NCBI GenBank assembly: GCA_019359675.1
Contig: JAHHGX010000030.1
Coordinates: forward strand, 1 to 43,761
Length of the DNA: 43,761 nucleotides
Source: Calothrix sp. FI2-JRJ7
Lineage (GTDB): Bacteria; Cyanobacteriota; Cyanobacteriia; Cyanobacteriales; Nostocaceae
Reading direction: 5' to 3'
Both the position numbers and the translations under genes were made by a program. Every line of letters starts with the position of its first letter. Positions within the stretch are counted from its first letter, which is position 1. The notes under the pieces are model-generated. The model was given only the letters and a program-made list of their open reading frames with translations. It searched no databases and had not been told where the DNA came from. Of the stretch, positions 1 to 6,915 are shown piece by piece.

Positions 1-67
1 CATATTTAACCGCTTTTTCTAATTCTTCCTGACTCTCTTTTATTTCAAGTTGTAAGCTTAAACCCAT
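1..67 (-). CDS. N-terminus of a possible IS630-type transposase / HTH protein (partial)
   Basis: An open frame begins with ATG (complement of 65-67) and runs off the left edge. The 22 visible residues start MGLSLQLEIKESQEEL and are charged and helical. They resemble the start of the helix-turn-helix leader proteins of some cyanobacterial IS630-type transposases. That resemblance is from memory and rests on very few residues; the frame could equally belong to another helical protein. The rest of the gene lies outside the window. Confidence 0.35.
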   Translation of the reverse strand, partial: MGLSLQLEIKESQEELEKAVKY

Positions 68-103
68 TGTCCTTTACCAAATGCACCGTTACTTATAATT
101 TAG

Positions 104-536
104 CGCAGCTTCATACAGAAATGGTATCAGGAAGTATTAAACTTGGCAATGCGGGAGAGCTGTCAAGACGTTTATACTATTGATAGTCTCTGGGTAAAGT
201 ATAGCGGTGGACGTTTTGGTTTTAGTATTCAGAAGCAAATTTGGGAAAGTTTAAAATCAACCCAACCTAACGATTACGTTTTAGCAATGGTCATTGGTAA
301 AGATAATGTCAAATTTGGTGAAATAGGTATTGATGAAAGCGAACCGTGTAGGTTGGAGACTTAAAGATAACTGGTTAGATTATGATTATTTTAATTTTAG
401 TTTAGATGCTGCTTTTGGTCATTTACTGTTTTTTAGCTTTATCGAAAACCCTTGGAGAATAACGCTTTTGGGAATATGGGAGATGAATAGCATGATTTTG
501 ACTGCTCGCTGGTGGCAGCAGTATGTGTTTATTTAA
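104..536 (+). pseudogene. GUN4-domain remnant, frameshifted
   Basis: Two overlapping frames together resemble a GUN4 domain, the porphyrin-binding domain that helps Mg-chelatase in tetrapyrrole synthesis. The first frame (to about 364) carries YTIDSLWVKYSGGRFGFSIQ. The second, from about 345, carries VGWRLKDNW and FNFSLDAAFGHL. The intact GUN4 domain of the kinase at 28911-30233 has the same blocks in one frame (CTIDELWVKHSNGHLGFSVQ, then VGWR, then FSLNAPKGHL), so a shift lies near 320-345. The end is also degraded: the usual tryptophan-rich GUN4 tail is scrambled after about 430. There is an in-frame TAG at 101-103 and no good start codon. No kinase domain is visible upstream, so this is probably the decayed tail of a paralogue. 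Confidence 0.75.
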
Positions 537-789
537 TCGCTTAGATAATTGTTAGATTCAAGATTGCTCGAAGCAAAACATAATTTAAGAGCGCATCATA
601 CTTTTGATAGATTAGAGAGTATAATCTTATTATAACAATATTATTTATATGTTACTAGTTGTACAGATTAACTTGATTTAAAAAATTTGATTATATAGAA
701 CTTTTTAAATTAAACGATAAGTAACAATAATTACTGTTAAATATTAAAATATTAGTGAATCTAATAAAACAAGTTTTAATCAGAGTGTT

Positions 790-1209
790 ATGAGTATCGA
801 CGAACTTTTATTGAGATACAAATCAGGTGAAAGGAATTTTAAAGGCGTAAATCTGATTGGTAGTTATCTCAACGGTGTAGATTTGAGTGGGGCAAATTTA
901 CACGGCGCCACGATTTGTGAAGCAGATTTAAGTCAAGCAAACTTAATGGGTGCTAATTTAACCGAAGCGTCACTTGTTGGTGCAAATCTAAGTGGCGCCG
1001 ACCTAAGCGGTGCAAATCTAAGTGGCGCAAAATTATATGAAGCAAAACTTACTGGTGCTGTGTTAAAGAAAGCAGAATTAAAAATGGCACATTTAATAGA
1101 TGCAGATTTAACGGCAGCAGAATTACTCGAAGCAAACCTTTACGGAGCATACACTATTGGAGCAACATGGGACGGCGCCATAATGCCTGATGGAAATATG
1201 TATAAGTAA
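790..1209 (+). CDS. Pentapeptide-repeat protein
   Basis: This is a 139-residue protein made almost wholly of A(D/N)LXX pentapeptides from about residue 22 to 125 (for example GVDLSGANLHGATICEADLS). Such repeats fold into a right-handed quadrilateral beta-helix. There is no signal peptide or membrane segment, so it is probably cytosolic. It begins with a short helical lead-in, MSIDELLLRYKSGERNF, common in cyanobacterial members of the family. The function of most cyanobacterial members is unknown. The ATG at 790 is the first start after a 250-bp AT-rich spacer, and a hairpin directly follows the stop. GGCGCC occurs three times within the gene. Confidence 0.9.
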   Translation: MSIDELLLRYKSGERNFKGVNLIGSYLNGVDLSGANLHGATICEADLSQANLMGANLTEASLVGANLSGADLSGANLSGAKLYEAKLTGAVLKKAELKMAHLIDADLTAAELLEANLYGAYTIGATWDGAIMPDGNMYK

Positions 1210-1213
1210 TAAA

Positions 1214-1246
1214 AGAAACCCGGTTTCTTCAAGAAATCGGGTTTCT
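1214..1246. terminator. Bidirectional hairpin between convergent genes
   Basis: AGAAACCCG (1214-1222) pairs with CGGGTTTCT (1238-1246). Each half also contains its own AGAAACC-GGTTTCT palindrome. It lies between the converging genes ending at 1209 and 1259 and could end transcription from both. The same palindrome family recurs at 4671, 4742, 25286 and 38934-39051, so it is also a dispersed repeat. Confidence 0.6.
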
Positions 1247-1258
1247 AAGTTAAGTTGA

Positions 1259-1633
1259 CTAAAATACTCTAAAAATAAATGGGTAACGGAATGGTTCATC
1301 CGCATTACTAATGCAGTGCAGCAGCGCGATGATAGTTAAACCCCAGTGTATTGCAAAGCCAAGCGCGACGACTGGAAAGAATAAAATTCCACCAAGACCA
1401 AAGGTAATAAAAGATAAAATACCTAATGGCACACCAATCAAAGTTGCCCAAAACCAAACATTAAAGTGAAAGTTTATCGACTCTTTAGCGTTGTTTCTTA
1501 CTACTGCGTCATCCGAAACAAAGTAAATTGCAATCGGAATACCCACTGATAAAAACGTTGTACTTAAGAAAATCGCTCCATGAGACAGGCAAGACAACAG
1601 TTTACGCTTATCAAAACCGTATGACGTTTGCAT
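1259..1633 (-). CDS. DUF4870 family membrane protein
   Basis: This is a 124-residue protein with three hydrophobic segments (roughly residues 12-36, 54-82 and 84-106). It has the DUF4870 layout: an N-terminal LSCLSHGAIFLS segment, a central NNAKESINFHFN block matching the family's EALNFQ region, and a C-terminal FRYPFIFRVF matching the conserved YRYP ending. DUF4870 proteins resemble the Tic20 group, but their role in bacteria is not established. It is convergent with the pentapeptide gene, and the shared hairpin lies between them. Confidence 0.85.
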   Translation of the reverse strand: MQTSYGFDKRKLLSCLSHGAIFLSTTFLSVGIPIAIYFVSDDAVVRNNAKESINFHFNVWFWATLIGVPLGILSFITFGLGGILFFPVVALGFAIHWGLTIIALLHCISNADEPFRYPFIFRVF

Positions 1634-2037
1634 CCTGGTTACTCCTCTACTTGTTTTCTTACTTCGATTGTAACGGGCATTTATATAAACTTAGCACTCA
1701 AGCTTACCGTACTCATGCTATTTTTGTCGCTTTTGCTTACAGTTACTCAATTTTCTACGTTCTTTCTTTGCCAGTGCTTGATTCACTAATGAGGTTTACC
1801 GAACTTTGACTCGCTCTGGAATAAAGCTTAACTTTTTGTTACAAAAGTACTAATTTGAACATCAAGTCACCACAAATCTTGCGGAAATAATTTATAAGGT
1901 TTAATATAGCCCGGTTTGCGATTAACAGACGTTTTTCAGCAGATGCATCATAATTACTGTAGGCGAGGTGGATTCAAATTATACGCAGGCTTACCGTTGT
2001 GATTTTGTCAAACCCGTTTTATCTGTAATTCCCTTTA
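1634..2037. other. Intergenic, no gene seen
   Basis: This is a 404-bp AT-rich spacer upstream of the GNAT gene and, on the other strand, of the DUF4870 gene. Frames across it are short and have no recognisable protein. No strong hairpin or repeat stands out. It presumably carries the two divergent promoters, but I could not fix them. Confidence 0.5.
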
Positions 2038-2469
2038 ATGACTGCCTGTATAAATAAATTTATGACTATTGTATTTTCTGAAACGCGGGATATTGAAATG
2101 ATACAGGTTGTTCTGTTGTACAAAGCTAACCGCTGGTCTTCAGTCATGAAGCCACATTCATTACATCAAGCTTTGCTCAACTCGCATTATCTCGTTTCCG
2201 CGTGGGATGATACACAATTAGTTGGTATAGGAAATGCTATTTCTGATGGTTCGTTGGTAGTTTATTATCCCCATTTGCTAGTACATCCAGACTATCAAGG
2301 GCAAGGAATAGGAAAAACTTTGGTAGAGATGTTGAAGAGACGGTACGAGGGTTTCCATATGCAAATGCTAGTCGCAGATGGCGAAGCTATTGCTTTTTAT
2401 GAGAAGTGTGGGTTTAATAAAGCTGGAAATAGTCAGGCGATGTGGATTTATGATGGAAATGAGCATTGA
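2038..2469 (+). CDS. GNAT family N-acetyltransferase
   Basis: This 143-residue protein has the core GNAT motif A, LLVHPDYQGQGIGKTLVE (about residues 80-97), which binds the acetyl-CoA pyrophosphate. Motif B follows with AIAFYEKCGF (about 117-126). The substrate is unknown; small GNATs of this type acetylate amines of antibiotics, metabolites or protein N-termini. The start could be ATG 2038 or ATG 2062 (MTIVFSETRDI), and the latter fits typical domain boundaries better. It is the first gene of a tight run: the next begins 15 bp after its stop. Confidence 0.9.
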   Translation: MTACINKFMTIVFSETRDIEMIQVVLLYKANRWSSVMKPHSLHQALLNSHYLVSAWDDTQLVGIGNAISDGSLVVYYPHLLVHPDYQGQGIGKTLVEMLKRRYEGFHMQMLVADGEAIAFYEKCGFNKAGNSQAMWIYDGNEH

Positions 2470-2484
2470 TGGTATATATTATCT

Positions 2485-3618
2485 ATGTTTAGCAATTCAT
2501 CGTTCGATTTAATTTCTATACTTTACAGCATTATCAGTCTTGACACTATTATTCGTTTATTACAAAGTTGGAGTTCGGTTTGGGATGATTCTGTAACAGC
2601 AAAAGATAAACTTTTAATTCAACGAACAGCAGCTTTTATACTAATCCCATTTGGAGTATTTTTTCATGAATTCGGACATGCTGTGGCAACTTGGCTGTTT
2701 GGTGGTCAAGTTCGAGAGTTTCAATGGCGCCTTTTTTGGGGTTACGTTGTCCCTGTTGGAAATTTTACCACAGACCAAATTTGGTGGATAGCGTTTAGTG
2801 GTAATTTAATTTCAATTTTACTAGGTATTATTGCTATATTAATACTGCCTGTAGTTAAAAAACCTGCATTAAAAGAATTATTTTATACTTTTGCTATTGC
2901 TCAGTTAGTTTACTCTTTAATATTCTATCCACTTGTTTCGTTCACTGGTTTTCGAGGAGATTGGTTAACTATTTATGATTTCTCGATTCAACCCTATGCA
3001 CAAGTTACGCTTGTTTTACATATAGCTTTACTTTTAACTTTATGGCAAGGTACAAAAAAGAAGTGGTTGGACAAGTATTTAATCGATAATTCCAATAAAA
3101 CACAGACAATTATTGAAACACCACGTTTAATTATACGTGAATTTACAATGTCAGATGTAGATGACTTAGCGTATATTCTAAGTAAACCAGAAGTAATGCA
3201 TTTTTCTCCTACTGGCGCCATATCTACCGAAGAAACAGCAATCAAAATTAAAAGCTATATAGACTCATATCAACAACATGGGTATGGAAAATGGGCAGTA
3301 ATTTACCGTAATACAGGAAAATTAATTGGTTACTGTGGAATAGCTATAGAACAAATAGATAATAATTTAGAAAATGAACTAGGTTATCGATTTGACCCAG
3401 ATTATTGGCGCCAGGGTTTTGCAACCGAAGCGGCTACTAGTTGTATTAATTACGCATTTGATACATTAAACCTCGAATATTTACTAGGTATAGTAGAACC
3501 CGAAAACACAGCATCTGTAAGAGTTTTACAAAAAATAGGCATGGAGTTTGTCAAAGAGTCACTATGGTGCGACAAAATAGTTCACATATATAGAAAAGAA
3601 AAAGAAAATAATGGCTAG
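2485..3618 (+). CDS. Membrane M50-like metallopeptidase fused to a GNAT acetyltransferase
   Basis: The 377-residue protein has two unrelated halves. Residues 1-200 are membrane-embedded, with hydrophobic segments near 47-60, 98-122, 133-155 and 172-188. They carry the zinc-protease motif HEFGH (61-65) followed by the ATWLFGG block typical of M50B-like peptidases. FRGDW (156-160) is placed like the third metal ligand. Residues 211-370 form a RimJ/RimL-type GNAT domain: TPRLIIREF, then ELGYRFDPDYWRQGFATEA (the acetyl-CoA loop), then ENTASVRVLQKIGMEF. I see no stop or shift at the seam (about 200-210). The stop overlaps the next gene's start by 8 bp, so translation may be coupled. Membrane proteolysis and acetylation in one chain is unusual; the substrate is unknown. 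Confidence 0.85.
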   Translation: MFSNSSFDLISILYSIISLDTIIRLLQSWSSVWDDSVTAKDKLLIQRTAAFILIPFGVFFHEFGHAVATWLFGGQVREFQWRLFWGYVVPVGNFTTDQIWWIAFSGNLISILLGIIAILILPVVKKPALKELFYTFAIAQLVYSLIFYPLVSFTGFRGDWLTIYDFSIQPYAQVTLVLHIALLLTLWQGTKKKWLDKYLIDNSNKTQTIIETPRLIIREFTMSDVDDLAYILSKPEVMHFSPTGAISTEETAIKIKSYIDSYQQHGYGKWAVIYRNTGKLIGYCGIAIEQIDNNLENELGYRFDPDYWRQGFATEAATSCINYAFDTLNLEYLLGIVEPENTASVRVLQKIGMEFVKESLWCDKIVHIYRKEKENNG

Positions 3619-4498
3619 ACCAATTCGCATCCTTCTACAAACCACAATTCCTACTACCGAAGACGATTGGAGTATCGCGCGTTTCTCAATGCTACAAAGT
3701 TATCTAGCATCGTTACGCGATGAAGCTGGAAATGCTTTGTTTGAAGTATTTGGACGTGATAGGGTGACAGATATTGAAGGTAATGACCCGATATTAAGCT
3801 CGCTTGACCAATCTGACTTTGACGAACTTTGGTTATTTGCCTTAGATGTTGGTGAAGGACTAAGCGAAAAAGACATAGCAGGTATCAATGCATTTCGTAA
3901 ACGTGGTGGTGGTATTTTAACAACACGCGACCATCAAGACATGGGATGTTCAATGTGTGGGTTAATAGACATTGGTGATACTCATTACTTCCATACAAAA
4001 AACCCTGACCCTGATACAGCACGTCTAACTCGTGATGACCCATACACAACTTATATTAATTTTCCTAACTACCATTCTGGCGCCAACGGTGACTATCAAA
4101 AAATAACCATACTCGAGCCACACGAACTTTTTAAAAACCCCAACTCACCATCAGGAACTATCGAATACTTCCCAGCACATCCACACGAAGGAGGTATTGG
4201 GGCGCCTGCAAATAATAAATACGCGCGTGTAATCGCAAAAAGTAAAAGTATAATAACAGGACGCGACTTTAACTTAGTAGTAGCTATCGACCATCATCAA
4301 GACAGCGTAGGAAATAACTTAGGACGTGCCGTCACAAACTCCAGCTTCCATCACATAGTAGATTATAACTGGGACATTAAAAAAGGTTGCCCCAGTTTTG
4401 TAGATGAACCACCCGGTAACGGAATGAAAAATGAACCGCGCGCACTAGATGACATTCATGCTTATGTTAAAAATGTTGCCTTCTGGCTAGCAAATTGA
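3611..4498 (+). CDS. Conserved protein with ThuA / class I amidotransferase-like features
   Basis: This 295-residue soluble protein begins with MARPIRILLQTTIPTTEDDW. It has an alternating strand/helix pattern with a DELWLFALDVGEGLSEKDI block (about 70-88) and AFRKRGGGILTTRDHQDMG (about 92-110), which recall ThuA-like and class I glutamine-amidotransferase folds. Conserved-looking histidines are plentiful: DHQD, HYFHTKNPDPD, FPAHPHEGG, DHHQD and SSFHHIVDYNWD. I have seen similar unnamed proteins of this length in other bacteria but know of no assigned function. It overlaps the peptidase-GNAT gene by 8 bp and probably shares its transcript. A partial copy of its 3' end lies at 4951-5005. Confidence 0.6.
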   Translation: MARPIRILLQTTIPTTEDDWSIARFSMLQSYLASLRDEAGNALFEVFGRDRVTDIEGNDPILSSLDQSDFDELWLFALDVGEGLSEKDIAGINAFRKRGGGILTTRDHQDMGCSMCGLIDIGDTHYFHTKNPDPDTARLTRDDPYTTYINFPNYHSGANGDYQKITILEPHELFKNPNSPSGTIEYFPAHPHEGGIGAPANNKYARVIAKSKSIITGRDFNLVVAIDHHQDSVGNNLGRAVTNSSFHHIVDYNWDIKKGCPSFVDEPPGNGMKNEPRALDDIHAYVKNVAFWLAN

Positions 4499-4527
4499 AT
4501 TTTTATTGTCTTGTCTTCTCTTGTGGA

Positions 4528-4545
4528 GCGGGCATCCCTGCCCGC
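4528..4545 (+). terminator. Hairpin after the ThuA-like gene
   Basis: GCGGGCA (4528-4534) pairs with TGCCCGC (4539-4545) across a four-base loop, 30 bp after the stop at 4498. No U-run follows, so it may be a dispersed palindrome rather than a true terminator. Confidence 0.35.
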
Positions 4546-4653
4546 CAAAATCATAAAATACTTTTATAAACCAATATCAATTATTAACTTCTTAAATAAA
4601 GATTTTACCACAGAGACGCAGAGGAAGATTCAAATTGGCGCCGCTGTTCTATC

Positions 4654-4769
4654 AGGACTTACGCATGAAAACCTAGAAACCAGGTTTCTTCGTTGATGAC
4701 ATGTAATAAAAATGACGATTTGTCTGCGACAATGAATGCGTAGAAACCAGGTTTCTTTGCGTAAGTCCT
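4654..4769. mobile_element. 116-bp miniature element with AGGACTTACGCA ends
   Basis: AGGACTTACGCA (4654-4665) and its inverse TGCGTAAGTCCT (4758-4769) bound a 116-bp non-coding segment. Inside are two copies of AGAAACCAGGTTTCT, at about 4674 and 4742. The same terminal sequence bounds a different interior at 22907-23060, which argues for a family of non-autonomous elements or mobile hairpins. No transposase with these ends is visible in the window. Confidence 0.6.
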
Positions 4770-4829
4770 ACTTATAATGAATCAATTAAAATAGATATTA
4801 TAAAACCAATTTAAAATACGCATCCGACT

Positions 4830-5005
4830 ATGCCCTCACCACTAGCTGGTATGAATCCTTACCTAGAAAATCCAGAATTTTGGTCAGAGTTTCATAGTCG
4901 TATGATTGTAGCAATTGCTGACGCATTAGACGACTGCCTTAGCAGAGATTACTAGATGACATTCATGCTTATATAAAAAATGTTGCATTGTGGTTAGCCA
5001 AGTAG
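4830..5005 (+). pseudogene. Chimeric remnant: DUF4058 5' end joined to ThuA-like 3' end
   Basis: Bases 4830-4952 nearly copy the first 41 codons of the DUF4058 gene at 6102 (MPSPLAGMNPYLENPEFW onward). The similarity extends about 40 bp upstream of the ATG. From 4951 the sequence switches to a near copy of the end of the ThuA-like gene (actagatgacattcatgctt at 4951, matching 4443). The ThuA-like stop is reproduced at 5003-5005 in its own frame. At the switch a TAG (4953-4955) closes the DUF4058 frame. The order A, B5'-A3', B is what a tandem A-B-A-B duplication leaves after deletion of the middle. Confidence 0.9.
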
Positions 5006-5065
5006 GGTGCGTGAAAGCTAGCAAAAATCACAACGAAAACGCAAAATAAAATGCTTTCACGCACC
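5006..5065. repeat. 60-bp hairpin repeat, copy 1
   Basis: Inverted arms GGTGCGTGAAAGC (5006-5018) and GCTTTCACGCACC (5053-5065) enclose an AT-rich loop. An element with the same arms and the same 60-bp total length lies at 38041-38100, while the loops mostly differ. It starts at the base after the chimeric remnant's stop. Confidence 0.8.
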
Positions 5066-5117
5066 ATCACCAATTTATAGTAAATGTAGAAACGTGATAT
5101 ATTCGGTCTCTACAATT

Positions 5118-5281
5118 TACAGCAGATTGTGGGTTAATAGGATACATGTAGAGACGCGCGTTCACGGAGTGTACCGCAGGTAAATTTTCCTACCCTACCC
5201 TTCGGGAAAAGCTTCGGTTTGCGCGTCTCTACAAGGTTTTGGGTATTATGCATGTACCTTATTTACCTGAAATTTACTGTA
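5118..5281. mobile_element. 164-bp MITE with IS630-like ends
   Basis: The left end TACAGCAGATTGTGGGTTAA (from 5118) and the right end read inversely TACAGTAAATTTCAGGTAAA (from 5281) form imperfect terminal inverted repeats of about 31 bp. Both end in TA, the dinucleotide target duplicated by IS630/Tc1-type elements. The same end, TACAGCAGATTGCGGGTAAA, precedes the IS630-type transposase start at 43638. The interior is a long hairpin (GTAGAGACGCGC ... GCGCGTCTCTAC) with no coding capacity, as expected of a non-autonomous derivative. Confidence 0.75.
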
Positions 5282-5359
5282 TATTGTTACGAATGGTTTT
5301 AAATCGCTATATAATCATCCAATTTATGTCTAAAAAACTTTAAAATTCACAAACATAAT

Positions 5360-5986
5360 TTAGTAAATAAAGCCTCCCTGCTCAACTACTCTTTGCATCA
5401 ACTCATAAAAAGAGCGATAACGATATGCACCTGGAAGTTTACTTCCGAAATGCCAAGCTTCCCATTCTCCATCATTAAAAATAACATCAGGGATTAGTAA
5501 AAAAATATCACCATCACCACTATCACTACTAATTTCTAATGCATTTTGTAAATACTCAGTTCTTAGATTTATACAGTCTTGTTCTTTACCATAAACAAAA
5601 TATAAATCATCAACAACGGTTGGTCTTGTTTCAGTATAATCTGGAAACCAACCGTTAATCCAATTCGGATTTTTAGTTGCAAACCAATCTACTTCCTCTG
5701 TTGACCAAAGCTTCAACTCAGTCCAGTCAGCATTTCGCCAACCGTTCGAGACTTTTAGAAACTCCCGGTAAGAGGGAGGAAACTTTACACTTAAACGAGT
5801 CTCAGCATTAGAAATTTGCTCTTCTGTTGCACCTACATATCCGAACCAGTTTGATTTACGAAGCTCATTATTTAACTTAGGTTGTATAGCTGAACCATCT
5901 GCTCTAAGTTTACCACTTTGTTTTATATCATATTCAATAAGTTTTAAACTAAATTCTTCTAGAAGACTTTGCCAATATATAGACAT
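5360..5986 (-). CDS. SMI1/KNR4 (SUKH) family protein
   Basis: This 208-residue protein has the SUKH/SMI1-KNR4 signature: an N-terminal helix, GATEEQISNAETRL (about 53-66), FPPSYREFLKVSNGW (about 70-84), then an acidic beta-rich half with LWSTEEVDWF. Bacterial SUKH proteins often give immunity to polymorphic toxins, but many are orphans in cyanobacteria. No toxin gene is adjacent; its neighbours are a MITE and the DUF4058 gene. The start ATG (5984-5986) gives a full domain. Whether it is an immunity protein is inference. Confidence 0.8.
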   Translation of the reverse strand: MSIYWQSLLEEFSLKLIEYDIKQSGKLRADGSAIQPKLNNELRKSNWFGYVGATEEQISNAETRLSVKFPPSYREFLKVSNGWRNADWTELKLWSTEEVDWFATKNPNWINGWFPDYTETRPTVVDDLYFVYGKEQDCINLRTEYLQNALEISSDSGDGDIFLLIPDVIFNDGEWEAWHFGSKLPGAYRYRSFYELMQRVVEQGGFIY

Positions 5987-6101
5987 GTTTTATACGTAAT
6001 ACCTTGTAAATAGCTATACTTATTCAATTGCACATTACATTATATTATTAAATTAAATTAGAATAGATATTATAAAACTAACTTAAGATACACATTTGAC
6101 T

Positions 6102-6857
6102 ATGCCCTCACCACTACCAGGCATGAATCCTTACTTAGAAAATCCAGAATTTTGGTCAGAATTTCATAGTCGTATGATTGTAGCAATTGCTGACGCATTA
6201 GACGGTTGCCTTAGCAGAGATTACCGTGTTGCAGTAGAAAAGCGTGTCTACCTTAGTGACGATGGTAATAACGTACTGGTTGGAATTCCGGATGTATCTG
6301 TTACTGCTTCTTCACAAAGCACAACACTAACAGCTACTTTAGAACCAATTACTCAACCGCTAAATATTGAAATTCCCATCGCAGAGGAAGTACAAGAGCG
6401 ATTTTTGGAAATTCGTGAAGGCGCCACTGGAAATGTGATTACAATTATCGAACTAATATCGCCTAAAAACAAGCGTACTGCTGAAGGACGTAGTACTTAT
6501 TTACAGAAACGCCAAAAAATTCTAATTAGTGCAACTCATTTAATTGAAATAGATTTATTGCGGGGTGGTGAACCTTTCCCGATGGGCGCCGTTATTCCTT
6601 CAGATTATAGAATTATGATTAGTCGTAGTTACCAGCGTCCAAAAGCGCAACTCTATGCATTTAATCTGCAACAAATAATACCAAGTATTCCAGTTCCTTT
6701 ACGCTTTGGTGAAAATGAACCTGTTTTAGATTTACAATCTTTGTTGCATAAAGTTTATGACCGTGCCAGATTTGAATTAGGTATTGATTATAAACAAGCT
6801 TGTACGCCTAAATTATCTAAAGAAAATGAAGCTTGGTTACGAAGCATAATTTTGTAG
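6102..6857 (+). CDS. DUF4058 family protein
   Basis: This protein of 251 residues begins MPSPLPGMNPYLENPEFW, the hallmark opening of DUF4058. The domain continues with HSRMIVAIADALDGCL, YRVAVEKRVYL and ITIIELISPKNKR (about 120-132), and ends in an FELGIDY segment. The family is widespread and multicopy in cyanobacteria. The conserved E-(x)n-SPxNK region recalls restriction-like nuclease folds, but no activity is established. A TTG six bases upstream could also start the frame; I prefer the ATG at 6102 because family members open with MPSP. A truncated duplicate lies at 4830-4954. Confidence 0.9.
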   Translation: MPSPLPGMNPYLENPEFWSEFHSRMIVAIADALDGCLSRDYRVAVEKRVYLSDDGNNVLVGIPDVSVTASSQSTTLTATLEPITQPLNIEIPIAEEVQERFLEIREGATGNVITIIELISPKNKRTAEGRSTYLQKRQKILISATHLIEIDLLRGGEPFPMGAVIPSDYRIMISRSYQRPKAQLYAFNLQQIIPSIPVPLRFGENEPVLDLQSLLHKVYDRARFELGIDYKQACTPKLSKENEAWLRSIIL

Positions 6858-6875
6858 GCGCCAATCTTAAATGTC

Positions 6876-6915
6876 TCTTTCTCTCCCCTCTGCGTCCTCC
6901 GTGTCTCTGTGGTAA
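6876..6915. repeat. CCACAGAGACACGGAGGA-type dispersed repeat
   Basis: The minus strand reads a variant of TTACCACAGAGACACGGAGG followed by acgcagag. Related copies lie at about 4607-4630 and 28737-28765. It is a common intergenic repeat type in this window; its function is unknown. Confidence 0.55.

Noticed and set aside
1844-1862. Second LexA box (AGTACTAATTTGAAC)
   Set aside because: The second half lacks the GTWC half-site, and it lies about 180 bp from the next start.
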